DNA of 18,077 nucleotides from Caccovicinus sp964425595 (GCA_964425595.1 CAYRMW010000048.1:1-18077), one strand, 5' to 3'. Counted from the first letter of the stretch, positions 1-8,004 are shown. The notes: generated from the sequence alone by a model not told the origin. Program-made: numbers and translations.

Positions 1-57
1 ATCCCCTATCTCATGGACTGCTATCGTGACGAAGCCATCGAGATTCTCAAAGGCTAA
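1..57 (+). CDS. C-terminal end of an unidentified protein (partial)
   Basis: An open frame runs from the first base and ends at TAA (55-57), immediately followed by an in-frame TGA. It would encode the last 18 residues of a protein, ending DEAIEILKG. The piece is too short to recognise a family, and the start lies outside the window. That it is coding is inferred only from the open frame and double stop. Its base composition is less G+C-rich than the genes downstream. Confidence 0.35.
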   Translation: MPYLMDCYRDEAIEILKG

Positions 58-235
58 TGATTGGATAAAAGGGACTGGCCGGATAGCAGGCTCACATGAG
101 AAAGTAACAAGATAAACTGGATTCGGTCTGACCAAATCCTGACAAATCGGGACATCCATTCAAAAGAAAAACCGGGTCAGACGAGGTCAGATCCTTCCAA
201 AATTGGACAAAGTACAACAAATTTTTGAAAAGGAT

Positions 236-277
236 AAAGCCTGGAACCAACAAACCGCATGGTTCCGGGCTTTTTTT
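236..277 (+). terminator. Strong intrinsic terminator
   Basis: AAAGCCTGGAACC (236-248) pairs with GGTTCCGGGCTTT (261-273) to give a 13-bp stem with one G-U wobble and a 12-base loop. It is followed by a run of T to position 277. This is a textbook rho-independent terminator reading rightward. It lies about 180 bases after the upstream stop codon, so it may end that transcript or a small RNA between the two. Confidence 0.85.
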
Positions 278-466
278 GAAGGGGAAGAAGAAATCTAACC
301 AATATCGGGCTGATTTTTATGCGTAAAAGAATAGCTTTATCCTTATCTTGTAAGCGCTGCATCTGACCAATTTGCTTTTGTACTTACTTTGTCGACAGTT
401 TGAATTGATGCGTCCAAAACAGCAAATCGTTAATCCTCTTTTTGCGTAAGGCAGCGTATTCTTCGC

Positions 467-494
467 TTGTATTTTCGGAAAGAAATGCTAAAAT
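467..494 (+). promoter_or_regulatory. Predicted SigA-type promoter of apbE
   Basis: TTGTAT (467-472) and TAAAAT (489-494) are spaced by 16 bases. A TG one base before the -10 (486-487) makes it an extended -10 element. Transcription would start near 501, giving a leader of about 47 bases before the ApbE start. Confidence 0.6.
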
Positions 495-547
495 AAGCGT
501 TGTAGTTGTTTCGGAAAGCGGACAGGGAACAGGAGGAAGGCAGACGG

Positions 548-1648
548 ATGAAGAACAGGCAGAAAAAATGGCCGTGGGAGAGGAAAACAGAGGCAGCAGG
601 ACCGCCGGTGCGGTGCCGGGGAACAGGCCGGGGCGGCCGGACCGGAAAGGCCGCCGTCTTATGTGCCCTTGTTTTTCTGGGGATCGCAGGCCTTGCCGGT
701 TGTCAGAAAGAAGAGCCGGCCGCCGATCCGATCAGCCGCTCGACGTTTCTTTTGAATACATTCGTGTCAGTCACCCTTTATGACAGCCAGGATGAAAGCC
801 TGCTGGAAGGCAGCCTGGAGCTTTGCCGTCAGTACGAAGAACTGTTCAGCACGACCATTGAAACCAGCGAGATCAGCCGGATCAATGACCGGGACCCGGA
901 GGAGACCGTGATCACGGTGTCGGAGGAGACCGCAAAGCTGATTCAGAAAGGGCTGGATTACGGGGAGCTGACCGGCGGGGCTTTTGATATTACGATTGAG
1001 CCGGTTTCCTCTCTCTGGGATTTTAGCGGCAGCGACGCCGCGCTTCCGGACGCGGAAGCCCTGGAAGAGGCGGTGCGGCGGGTGGATTACCGAACGGTGC
1101 ATGTGGACGGGGATCAGGTCATCCTGGACTCGCCGGATACGGCGATCGACCTTGGCGCCATCGCCAAGGGGTACATCGCGGACCGGATCAAGGATTATCT
1201 TCTGGAGAACGGGGTGCGCAGCGCGACCATTAATCTGGGCGGAAATGTGCTGTGTGTGGGCACACGGCCGGACGGAACGCCGTTTCGCATCGGTCTGCAG
1301 ATGCCGTTCGCGGACAGGAACGAGACCATCGCCATCCTGAATATCGACGATCTTTCCGTGGTGACTTCCGGTGTATATGAGCGGTATTTTACGCTGGACG
1401 GAGTGACCTACCACCATCTGCTGAATCCGGAGGACGGCTGTCCCTACCAGAACGGCCTCCTGGCGGTGACGGTCGTCTCGCCGCTGTCAGTGGACGGAGA
1501 CGCGTTAAGTACCTCCTGTTTCGCACTTGGACTGGAGAAGGGGATGGAACTGGCCGAGTCCATGGACGGCGTGTACGCGTATTTTATCACCGATGATTAT
1601 GAGATCCATTATTCCGAAGGCGCCAGGGAGCTTCTGTCCGAGCCCTGA
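548..1648 (+). CDS. apbE: FAD:protein FMN transferase, lipoprotein (ApbE family)
   Basis: ApbE enzymes use FAD and Mg2+ to attach FMN covalently to a Thr/Ser of exported or membrane flavoproteins, on the outer face of the membrane. The predicted protein is 366 residues. Residues 33-52 form a lipoprotein signal with lipobox LAGC (lipid Cys52). Family motifs follow: DLGAIAKGYIAD (201-212), NLGGN (229-233), TSGVYERYF (273-281), YHHLLNPEDGCP (288-299) and the metal-site segment GDALSTS (317-323). ATG 548 is preferred over an upstream in-frame TTG at 506 because AGGAGG/GGAAGG (531-540) lies just before it. The n-region before the hydrophobic stretch is unusually long, about 32 residues and basic. 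No flavinylation target (NqrC/RnfG or FMN-binding domain protein) is encoded in the window, so its substrate is unknown. Confidence 0.95.
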   Translation: MKNRQKKWPWERKTEAAGPPVRCRGTGRGGRTGKAAVLCALVFLGIAGLAGCQKEEPAADPISRSTFLLNTFVSVTLYDSQDESLLEGSLELCRQYEELFSTTIETSEISRINDRDPEETVITVSEETAKLIQKGLDYGELTGGAFDITIEPVSSLWDFSGSDAALPDAEALEEAVRRVDYRTVHVDGDQVILDSPDTAIDLGAIAKGYIADRIKDYLLENGVRSATINLGGNVLCVGTRPDGTPFRIGLQMPFADRNETIAILNIDDLSVVTSGVYERYFTLDGVTYHHLLNPEDGCPYQNGLLAVTVVSPLSVDGDALSTSCFALGLEKGMELAESMDGVYAYFITDDYEIHYSEGARELLSEP

Positions 1649-1662
1649 TGAGGATTCTTTCC

Positions 1663-1692
1663 TTCGGCTTTACATTTTGCCTTCGGTATAAT
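1663..1692 (+). promoter_or_regulatory. Possible promoter for gtrA-yfhO
   Basis: A perfect TATAAT (1687-1692) lies 107 bases before the GtrA-family start. The best -35 is a weak TTCGGC (1663-1668) with an 18-base spacer. CCTTCGG occurs twice (1661-1667, 1680-1686) as a direct repeat around it. The -10 is good and the -35 poor, so the pair could also be read through from apbE. Confidence 0.45.
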
Positions 1693-1798
1693 ACAATGAT
1701 AGCGATTGTCTTCGCGGCGCAGCGGCGCCCTGCCGTACGGGGATGGATGGCGGGATGCCGATGGGGATACGCGGGGAGAGAAGGGCAGGAGTGTGAAT

Positions 1799-2251
1799 AT
1801 GCTGCGAAAACTATGGAGAAGATGTGTTAATTATGAAACGGTCAGCTATCTGATCTGCGGGATCCTGACAACGCTGGTCGATTGGGGCGTGTTTGGCTTC
1901 TTAAACGAAAGCACGGGCATGGACTATCGGATCGCCACGGCGATTTCCTGGTTCGCGGCGGTGCTCTTTGCCTACGGGTCAAATAAGCTGGTGGTTTTTC
2001 GCAATTACCGGTTTCAGCCGGCCTATCTGTGGAGGGAATGGTGGAGCTTTTTCGGCGCCAGAGTTTTTTCCGGGCTTGTGACCATGATCCTGATGATCTT
2101 CCTGGTGGATACGCTCGGCTGGGGAAGTCTGCTTATTGGCGTCTTTGAAGCCGGCCTGTATCTGGCAAAGGCTGTGGTATCGGCGGTGAATCTGGTTGTG
2201 AATTACATATTCAGCAAGCTCTGGATCTTTAAACGGAATGACCGGGTATGA
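1799..2251 (+). CDS. GtrA/GtcA-family membrane protein (putative lipid-linked sugar flippase)
   Basis: GtrA-family proteins are small four-helix membrane proteins thought to move undecaprenyl-phosphate-linked sugars across the membrane for wall, teichoic-acid or O-antigen glycosylation. The 150-residue product has hydrophobic segments at roughly 14-36, 43-62, 85-107 and 118-141. It also has the family's signatures: the early SYLICGILTTLVDW segment, SNKLVVF after helix 2 and the C-terminal NYIFSKLWIFK. ATG 1799 is preferred because AGGAG (1787-1791) precedes it by 7 bases; the frame is open back to 1706, but that extension is arginine/glycine-rich and lacks a ribosome binding site. The next gene, YfhO-like, starts 13 bases after this stop, so the two are almost certainly co-transcribed. 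The specific sugar is unknown. Confidence 0.88.
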   Translation: MLRKLWRRCVNYETVSYLICGILTTLVDWGVFGFLNESTGMDYRIATAISWFAAVLFAYGSNKLVVFRNYRFQPAYLWREWWSFFGARVFSGLVTMILMIFLVDTLGWGSLLIGVFEAGLYLAKAVVSAVNLVVNYIFSKLWIFKRNDRV

Positions 2252-2264
2252 AAGGGAAGTGAAG

Positions 2265-5060
2265 ATGAAAGCACCGGATATAGAACGGATTTCTCAGGAA
2301 TTGGAGGACGCCATATTGCAGATGGAAAACCAGAATGAGAGGCGCAGCCGGGCGGCCGGACGAAGCCCGGAACCGGCCGGGGCCCGGCAGAGGGTCGGCG
2401 CGGAAGTCCGGCCAGAAAAGAAGGGCGGCTTTGCCCTGCCTTGGCGCGAGCAGAAGAGGAGACGGCGCAGAGAGCGGGAGCTTCCCGTGGAAAGAGCCGC
2501 GCGTCCGGACGAAGAGCCGATCCGCCCGGGGGATGCGTACCTGGCGGCATTTCTGATCCCGGTGCTGGTGATGGTGATCATCTTTATCCAGAGAGGGATC
2601 TTCCCCTTTGGCGAGAAAAGCTTTCTGCGCACCGATATGTATCACCAGTATGCCCCGTTTTTTTCGGAGTTCCAGTATAAACTGCAGAATGGAGGCAGCC
2701 TTCTGTATAGCTGGGACGTGGGCCTGGGCGTGAATTTTTCTGCCCTCTATGCCTATTATCTGGCCAGCCCCTTTAACTGGCTGTTATTCTTCTGCCCCAA
2801 GTCGCTGGTCATCGAGTTTATGACGTATCTGATCGTGATCAAGATCGGTCTTGCCGGGCTCAGCCAGACGTATTATCTGCGGAAGCACTTTAACTGCAAA
2901 AGCTTCGGCGCGGCGTTTTTCGGGATATTTTACGCGCTTTCGGGATACATGGCGGCCTACAGCTGGAATATCATGTGGCTGGACTGCATTATCCTTTTTC
3001 CGCTGATCCTTCTAGGCCTGGAACGGCTGGTGAAGCAAGGCAGGTGGGGGATGTACTGCATCTGCCTCGGCCTGTCCATCCTGTCCAATTACTATATCTC
3101 CATTATGATCTGTATTTATATGGTCATTGATTTCATTGCCCTTTTGATCATGGAGAAGCGCAAACCCCTTAAGGAGTACGGCAAGGCCGTCGTTCGTTTT
3201 TGCCTGAGTTCTCTGGGGGCCGGCGGCTTTGCCGCTGCGGTGCTGGTGCCGGAGGTGATCGCCCTGCAGTCCACGGCTTCCGGGAGCAGCACCTTCCCGA
3301 AAACCTTCAGCTCCTACTTTTCCGTGATCGATATGCTTGCCCGGCATATCGGCAATGTGGAGGTGGAGATCGGCCTGGATCACTGGCCGAATATTTACTG
3401 CGGCGTGGCAGTGCTGATGTTTTTCCTGCTTTATCTGGCCTGCAGGACGATCCCGGTACGGGAAAAGGTCGTCTGCTGCAGCCTGCTTCTGTTTTTTTAC
3501 CTGAGTTTTTCCGTCAATGTCCTGAATTTCATCTGGCACGGCCTCCACTATCCGAACAGCCTTCCCTGCCGTCAGTCGTTTATCTATATCTGCCTGCTGC
3601 TGACGATGTGCTTCCACGCTTACCGAAAACTGGAGGACATCCCCTGGAAGCACCGGATCCTGGCCTTCTGGGGCGCGGCGGCCTTTGTGCTGGTGGCGGA
3701 GCAGACCGTGACCGATGACGCGTTCCACTTTATCGTATTTTACGTGGCGATTTTCCTGCTTGCGCTGTACGTGGGGCTTCTGTATCTGCATTACAAGGGT
3801 GTGAACAGAAATGTACTTCTGCTTCTGGCGCTGGGCCTGGTATCGCTGGAGGCGGCGGTCAACACGACGGTCACCAGCGTGACGACCACCAGCCGGACGG
3901 CGTATATCCGGGATAACGACGATGTGCGCGAGCTGACGGAGAATGCGATCCCAAAGAACACCTTCTACCGGGTGGAGAAGGTGACCAGAAAGACGAAAAA
4001 TGACGGCGCGTGGATGAATTTTCCGTCGGTGTCTTTGTTTTCGTCGGTTGCCAGCGCGGATCTCTCCGACTGGTTCCGGCAGATGGGCTGCGAAAGCTCG
4101 ACCAATGCCTACAGCATCACCGGGAGCACGCCGCTAGTGGATTCCCTTCTGTCGGTGCGCTATGCCCTGTATTCGTCCATTCCGCATGAATCGTCCCTCC
4201 TGACGTACATAGCGGAGTCCGGGGACACGTATCTTTATGAGAATACCTATACGCTTCCACTGGGCTTTATGCTTCCCGATGTGCTGGAGTCGGAATTTAA
4301 TCCGGAATCCGGGACGCCGGCGGAGGTGCAGAACCAGTTCGCCTCGCTGCTGGGCTGCAGCCCGGTCCTTACGGACGCGTGGGGCGAGGTGAACGGCCAG
4401 ACCTTCAGCTTTACGCCGGAAGAAGATGGGGATTACTATGTCTACGTGATCAATAAATCCATCGAAGAGGTAACCGTGACGACCGGAGACGAGAGCAAGA
4501 CGTTTGACCACGTGAACCGGGGGTACTTTCTGGAACTGGGATGGATACCGGCGGGACAGGAGGTGAAGGTCACCTGTTCGGGCAGCGAGATCCTGGATGC
4601 CCGCGCCTACCGCTTTGAGGAGGACGCGCTGGGCGAGGTCTATGATGCGTTGAAAGATGGAGGCCTTACCGTGACCCGCTGGCAGGATACCCGGATTGAG
4701 GGGACAGTGCAGACCGACGGCGGCGGGACGATGTTTACCAGCATTCCTTATGATGAGGGCTGGACGGTGCTGGTGGACGGCTGCCAGGCAGAGAGCCGGA
4801 AGGTGCTGGGCGCCTTTCTGGGATTTGAGGTTCCCCAGGGCGCCCATACCATCATCCTCACCTATTTCCCACCGGGGCTGAAGACCGGCCTGATCCTGAG
4901 CGCGGTCAGCATCCTTGGCATCGGCGCGGCGTTTTGCCTCTCTTATCTGTGCAGAAAAAAGAGCGGCCCGGACGGCGGGGCAGATGCGTTCGATGAGGAC
5001 TGGCTGGACGAGGATCTGGATCTGGAGATAGGGCCTGATCTGGACATGGATGAAGACTAG
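2265..5060 (+). CDS. YfhO-family multi-pass membrane protein (putative GT-C-type glycosyltransferase)
   Basis: The 931-residue product belongs to the YfhO family (polytopic, GT-C-like). Bacillus/Listeria YfhO is implicated in transferring a lipid-carried sugar onto lipoteichoic acid outside the cell. After a hydrophilic Arg-rich N-terminus (residues 1-88, with a KRRRRRERE block) comes the first membrane helix (91-109). The outside loop then carries SFLRTDMYHQYAPFF, with Asp124 as candidate catalytic Asp (inference). A long series of helices extends to about residue 530. A mostly hydrophilic, probably extracytoplasmic domain (about 545-860) is followed by a last helix (about 870-893) and a very acidic tail rich in Asp/Glu. 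ATG 2265 follows AAAGGGAAG (2251-2259). An in-frame ATG at 2238, overlapping the gtrA end, lacks a good site and would add 9 residues. It is paired with the GtrA-family gene. Confidence 0.88.
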   Translation: MKAPDIERISQELEDAILQMENQNERRSRAAGRSPEPAGARQRVGAEVRPEKKGGFALPWREQKRRRRRERELPVERAARPDEEPIRPGDAYLAAFLIPVLVMVIIFIQRGIFPFGEKSFLRTDMYHQYAPFFSEFQYKLQNGGSLLYSWDVGLGVNFSALYAYYLASPFNWLLFFCPKSLVIEFMTYLIVIKIGLAGLSQTYYLRKHFNCKSFGAAFFGIFYALSGYMAAYSWNIMWLDCIILFPLILLGLERLVKQGRWGMYCICLGLSILSNYYISIMICIYMVIDFIALLIMEKRKPLKEYGKAVVRFCLSSLGAGGFAAAVLVPEVIALQSTASGSSTFPKTFSSYFSVIDMLARHIGNVEVEIGLDHWPNIYCGVAVLMFFLLYLACRTIPVREKVVCCSLLLFFYLSFSVNVLNFIWHGLHYPNSLPCRQSFIYICLLLTMCFHAYRKLEDIPWKHRILAFWGAAAFVLVAEQTVTDDAFHFIVFYVAIFLLALYVGLLYLHYKGVNRNVLLLLALGLVSLEAAVNTTVTSVTTTSRTAYIRDNDDVRELTENAIPKNTFYRVEKVTRKTKNDGAWMNFPSVSLFSSVASADLSDWFRQMGCESSTNAYSITGSTPLVDSLLSVRYALYSSIPHESSLLTYIAESGDTYLYENTYTLPLGFMLPDVLESEFNPESGTPAEVQNQFASLLGCSPVLTDAWGEVNGQTFSFTPEEDGDYYVYVINKSIEEVTVTTGDESKTFDHVNRGYFLELGWIPAGQEVKVTCSGSEILDARAYRFEEDALGEVYDALKDGGLTVTRWQDTRIEGTVQTDGGGTMFTSIPYDEGWTVLVDGCQAESRKVLGAFLGFEVPQGAHTIILTYFPPGLKTGLILSAVSILGIGAAFCLSYLCRKKSGPDGGADAFDEDWLDEDLDLEIGPDLDMDED

Positions 5061-5139
5061 GAACCGTAAACAGAAAACGGTGCCGGGCTGCCTGCGGGGC
5101 TGCCCCAGCGCCGGCAAATCCGAAAGGAGAACAAAAACA

Positions 5140-6525
5140 ATGAAACTTTGGGGCGGACGCTTTACGAAAGAAACCAATCAGCTGGTCCACCAGTTTAATG
5201 AATCCCTGTCGTATGATCAGAAATTCTGGCGACAGGATATCCGGGGCAGCATTGCACATGTGACCATGCTGGCAAAGCAGGGGATCTTAAGTCAGGAGGA
5301 CCGGGACGCGATCATCGAGGGCCTGGAGGGGATCCGCGACGACATCGAAGCAGGACGCCTGGAGATCGGGCCGGGAGCGGAGGATATCCACTCCTTCATT
5401 GAAGAAACGCTGACCGAGCGGATCGGCGAAGCCGGGAAGCGCCTGCACACCGGAAGGAGCCGCAATGACCAGGTGGCGCTGGATATGAAGCTGTATATCC
5501 GGGACGAGGTCAGGGAGATGGATCACCTGCTGTACCAGCTCCTTGAGGAACTGCTTAAGCAGATGGAAGAGAATCTGGAGACCTTTATGCCGGGCTTTAC
5601 CCATCTGCAGAAGGCGCAGCCCATCACCCTGGCTCATCATCTGGGCGCTTATTTCGAGATGTTCTCCCGCGACCGGGGCCGTCTGCACGATATTTATGAG
5701 CGGATGAATTACTGCCCGCTGGGCGCGGGCGCCCTGGCCGGGACGACGTATTCCCTGGATCGGGAGTATACCGCGCAGCTTCTGGGATTTTACGGTCCGA
5801 CCCGGAATTCCATGGATTCCGTCTCCGACCGCGATTACCTGATCGAGCTTTTGGCGGCGATGTCGACGGTCGCCATGCACTTAAGCCGCTTCTGCGAGGA
5901 GATCATCATCTGGAATACCAATGAGTACCAGTTTGTGGAGATCGACGATTCCTACTCTACCGGGAGCAGCATCATGCCGCAGAAGAAGAATCCGGATATC
6001 GCCGAGCTGATCCGGGGAAAGACGGGACGGGTGTACGGCGCGCTGATGGCGCTGTTAACGACGATGAAGAGCCTTCCGCTGGCTTACAATAAGGACATGC
6101 AGGAGGACAAGGAGCTGACCTTTGACGCCATTGATACGGTCAAGGGCTGCATCCTTCTCTTTACGGGGATGCTTTCCACGATCACTTACCGCAAGGATGT
6201 GATGGAGGCCAGCGCGAAAAACGGATTCACCAACGCCACGGACGCGGCGGATTATCTGGTGAAAAACGGGATCCCCTTCCGGGACGCGCACGGCATTGTG
6301 GGACAGCTGGTGCTGTACTGCATTGACCGCAAGATTGCTCTGGATGATCTGACTTTGGAGGAATTTCGGGCCGTCAGCCCGGTCTTTAACGAAGACATTT
6401 ATGAGGCGATCAGCCTGAAGACCTGTGTGGAAAAGCGCGTCACCATCGGCGCGCCCGGGGAGGCATCCATGAAACAGGTCATTGCCGCCTATCGCAGGGA
6501 GCTGGACGAGCGGAAAATGCTTTAA
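5140..6525 (+). CDS. argH: Argininosuccinate lyase
   Basis: ArgH splits argininosuccinate into arginine and fumarate, the last step of arginine synthesis, as a cytosolic homotetramer. The 461-residue product has the usual family length. It starts MKLWGGRF and carries TGRSRNDQ (104-111), the catalytic Thr-His pair in FTHLQKAQP (153-161), and the superfamily signature GSSIMPQKKNPD (275-286) with the catalytic serine. ATG 5140 is chosen because AAAGGAGA (5123-5130) precedes it and homologues begin with this motif; the frame is open back to 5050 but that part is unlike ArgH. It lies 79 bases after yfhO with no obvious terminator or promoter between, so read-through from yfhO is possible. It converges with argG, sharing a terminator. 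Confidence 0.97.
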   Translation: MKLWGGRFTKETNQLVHQFNESLSYDQKFWRQDIRGSIAHVTMLAKQGILSQEDRDAIIEGLEGIRDDIEAGRLEIGPGAEDIHSFIEETLTERIGEAGKRLHTGRSRNDQVALDMKLYIRDEVREMDHLLYQLLEELLKQMEENLETFMPGFTHLQKAQPITLAHHLGAYFEMFSRDRGRLHDIYERMNYCPLGAGALAGTTYSLDREYTAQLLGFYGPTRNSMDSVSDRDYLIELLAAMSTVAMHLSRFCEEIIIWNTNEYQFVEIDDSYSTGSSIMPQKKNPDIAELIRGKTGRVYGALMALLTTMKSLPLAYNKDMQEDKELTFDAIDTVKGCILLFTGMLSTITYRKDVMEASAKNGFTNATDAADYLVKNGIPFRDAHGIVGQLVLYCIDRKIALDDLTLEEFRAVSPVFNEDIYEAISLKTCVEKRVTIGAPGEASMKQVIAAYRRELDERKML

Positions 6526-6540
6526 GCCGGTCAGGCAGGC

Positions 6541-6565
6541 GCGGATATCCGCCCAAAAAGCGGAT
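6541..6565 (+). repeat. Overlapping self-complementary arms after argH
   Basis: GCGGAT (6541-6546), ATCCGC (6547-6552) and GCGGAT (6560-6565) are three arms. The middle one can pair with either neighbour; the first two form a perfect 12-base palindrome. It lies between the argH stop and the terminator hairpin. A function is not evident. Confidence 0.35.
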
Positions 6566-6597
6566 GTCGTTTGCCCCGGCGTCATGACATGAAAAGA

Positions 6598-6660
6598 AGA
6601 GGCAATCCCGGAGAATGGCGCTTTTTCAAAGCCGGAATTCTCGAAAGGATTGCCTCTTTT
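6598..6660. terminator. Bidirectional terminator between argH and argG
   Basis: AGAGGCAATCC (6598-6608) pairs with GGATTGCCTCT (6647-6657). Inside it GAGAAT (6611-6616) pairs with ATTCTC (6637-6642) and GGC with GCC (6617-6619/6631-6633), giving a long interrupted stem. TTTT follows on the plus strand (6657-6660). On the minus strand the stem is followed by TTCTTTTC (complement of 6591-6598). It can serve both convergent genes. Confidence 0.85.
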
Positions 6661-6700
6661 GTTTGCTCACGTTTCGGATCAGCGGTCGGATGGCAGCTGC

Positions 6701-7933
6701 TTACGCGTTCTCGTTTTCTTTGGCTGCTTCCGCCATCTTCATAGCGCGTACCTTTAAGGGCAGGCCGAACAGGGTGATGAAGCCGCTGGCATCATGATGG
6801 TCGTACAGGTCGCCGGTGGTAAAGGAGGCCAGGGACTCATTGTATAAGGAATAGGGAGAGGTCGTGCCTGCCTTGATGATGTTGCCCTTGTACAGCTTGA
6901 ACTTCACCTCGCCGGTCACATACTCCTGGGTGGATTCCACAAAAGCCTGGACCGCTTCGCGCAGCGGCGTGAACCACTTGCCCTCATAGACGATCTGAGC
7001 CATCTTATTGCCCATATCCTTCTTGGCTTCCATGGTCGCGCGGTCTAAAACCAGTTCTTCCAGCTGCTGGTGCGCCTCCATCAGGATCGTGCCGCCGGGT
7101 GTCTCATATACGCCTCTGGACTTCATGCCGACAACGCGGTTCTCGACGATATCCACGATGCCGATTCCGTGCTTTCCGCCCAGCTCGTTTAACTTGCGGA
7201 TCACGTCGGAGACCTTCATCTTCTCGCCGTTTACGCTGGTGGGCACGCCTTTTTCGAAGGTCATGGTCACGTACTCCGGCTCATCGGGCGCCTCTTGCGG
7301 CGTCACGCCCAGGACCAGCATATGCTTATAATTCGGCTCATTGGCCGGTTCCTCAAGCTCAAGGCCTTCGTGGCTGATGTGCCATAAATTGCGGTCGCGG
7401 CTGTAGCTGGAATCGGCGGAGAAGGGAAGGTTGATGCCTTTTTGCCGGCAGTACTCCATCTCATCTTCGCGGGACTGGAAGGTCCAGATATCGGTCATGC
7501 GCCAGGGGGCGATGATCTTTAAATCGGGGGCCAGCGCCATGATGCCCAGCTCGAAGCGGATCTGGTCGTTGCCCTTTCCGGTAGCGCCGTGGCAGATCGC
7601 GCTGGCCCCCTCTTTGCGGGCGACTTCAACCAGCCGCTTGGCGATGGCCGGCCGGGCCATGGAGGTACCTAACAGGTACTTGTTTTCATAAACGGCGTTG
7701 GCTTTGACGCAGGGCATGATGTAGTTATCGCAGAAATCATCGGTAAGATCTTCGATATACAGCTTGGAAGCGCCGGATAACCGGGCACGCTCCTCAAGGC
7801 CGTCCAATTCATTCCCCTGGCCGCAGTCGATGCAGCAGCAGATGACTTCATAATCAAAATGTTCCTTCAGCCACGGAATAATGGCGGTAGTATCCAGGCC
7901 GCCGGAATACGCTAAGATTACTTTCTCTTTCAT
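6701..7933 (-). CDS. argG: Argininosuccinate synthase
   Basis: ArgG joins citrulline and aspartate using ATP to make argininosuccinate, the substrate of ArgH. The 410-residue protein has the normal length. It shows the PP-loop AYSGGLDT (8-15), GTSMARP (89-95) for citrulline/aspartate binding and HGATGKGNDQIRFE (115-128). The start (complement of CAT 7931-7933) is preceded by AGGAGG (complement of 7941-7946) with a 7-base spacer. The frame stays open upstream to 8194, but that 87-codon extension crosses the predicted promoter and does not resemble ArgG. It is convergent with argH and divergent from argC, and likely controlled from the same intergenic region. Confidence 0.97.
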   Translation of the reverse strand: MKEKVILAYSGGLDTTAIIPWLKEHFDYEVICCCIDCGQGNELDGLEERARLSGASKLYIEDLTDDFCDNYIMPCVKANAVYENKYLLGTSMARPAIAKRLVEVARKEGASAICHGATGKGNDQIRFELGIMALAPDLKIIAPWRMTDIWTFQSREDEMEYCRQKGINLPFSADSSYSRDRNLWHISHEGLELEEPANEPNYKHMLVLGVTPQEAPDEPEYVTMTFEKGVPTSVNGEKMKVSDVIRKLNELGGKHGIGIVDIVENRVVGMKSRGVYETPGGTILMEAHQQLEELVLDRATMEAKKDMGNKMAQIVYEGKWFTPLREAVQAFVESTQEYVTGEVKFKLYKGNIIKAGTTSPYSLYNESLASFTTGDLYDHHDASGFITLFGLPLKVRAMKMAEAAKENENA

Positions 7934-7969
7934 GAACGTTCCTCCTGTTATTTCCCCAAATATTAGGCT

Positions 7970-7983
7970 CTCATAAATATACA
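7970..7983. promoter_or_regulatory. Candidate ARG box overlapping the argG -10
   Basis: Read on the minus strand, TGTATATTTATGAG fits the ArgR-box consensus TGNATWWWWATNCA at all but the last two specified bases. It covers the argG -10 hexamer, where bound ArgR/AhrC would block RNA polymerase. The assignment rests on consensus similarity only; no argR gene is in the window. Confidence 0.4.
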
Positions 7984-8004
7984 ACAGAACATCAGAAAAA
8001 GCAA
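7976..8004 (-). promoter_or_regulatory. Predicted argG promoter
   Basis: On the minus strand TTGCTT (complement of 7999-8004) is followed after 17 bases by TATATT (complement of 7976-7981). Transcription would start near 7969, giving a leader of about 36 bases to the argG start. Confidence 0.65.

Larger units (their letters stand above)
60..547. other. Gene-poor, A+T-richer stretch upstream of apbE
   Basis: About 490 bases lie between the partial upstream gene and the ApbE start. They hold four copies of the 7-mer TCTGACC or its complement (127-133, 175-181, 185-191, 362-368), a strong terminator (236-277) and the apbE promoter (467-494). I see no convincing coding region. A 61-codon minus-strand frame (177-362) runs straight through the terminator hairpin and has no recognisable domain. 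Composition differs from the flanking gene body, which could reflect a small non-coding RNA or remains of a mobile element; neither is shown. Confidence 0.5.

Noticed and set aside
126..277. tracrRNA-like arrangement (complementary arms followed by terminator)
   Set aside because: No CRISPR repeat array or cas gene is present to match an anti-repeat, and the complementary arms are only 8 bases.
1648..1830. 60-codon plus-strand frame starting at the apbE stop
   Set aside because: It overlaps the GtrA gene start in another frame, lacks a ribosome binding site and recognisable features.
3012..3791. Long minus-strand frame inside yfhO
   Set aside because: It is an antisense shadow of a clear coding gene, His/Gln/Arg-rich as such shadows are, with no domain.
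4134..5177. 347-codon minus-strand frame across the end of yfhO and start of argH
   Set aside because: It is antisense to two well-supported genes; its composition is that of a G+C-driven shadow frame.
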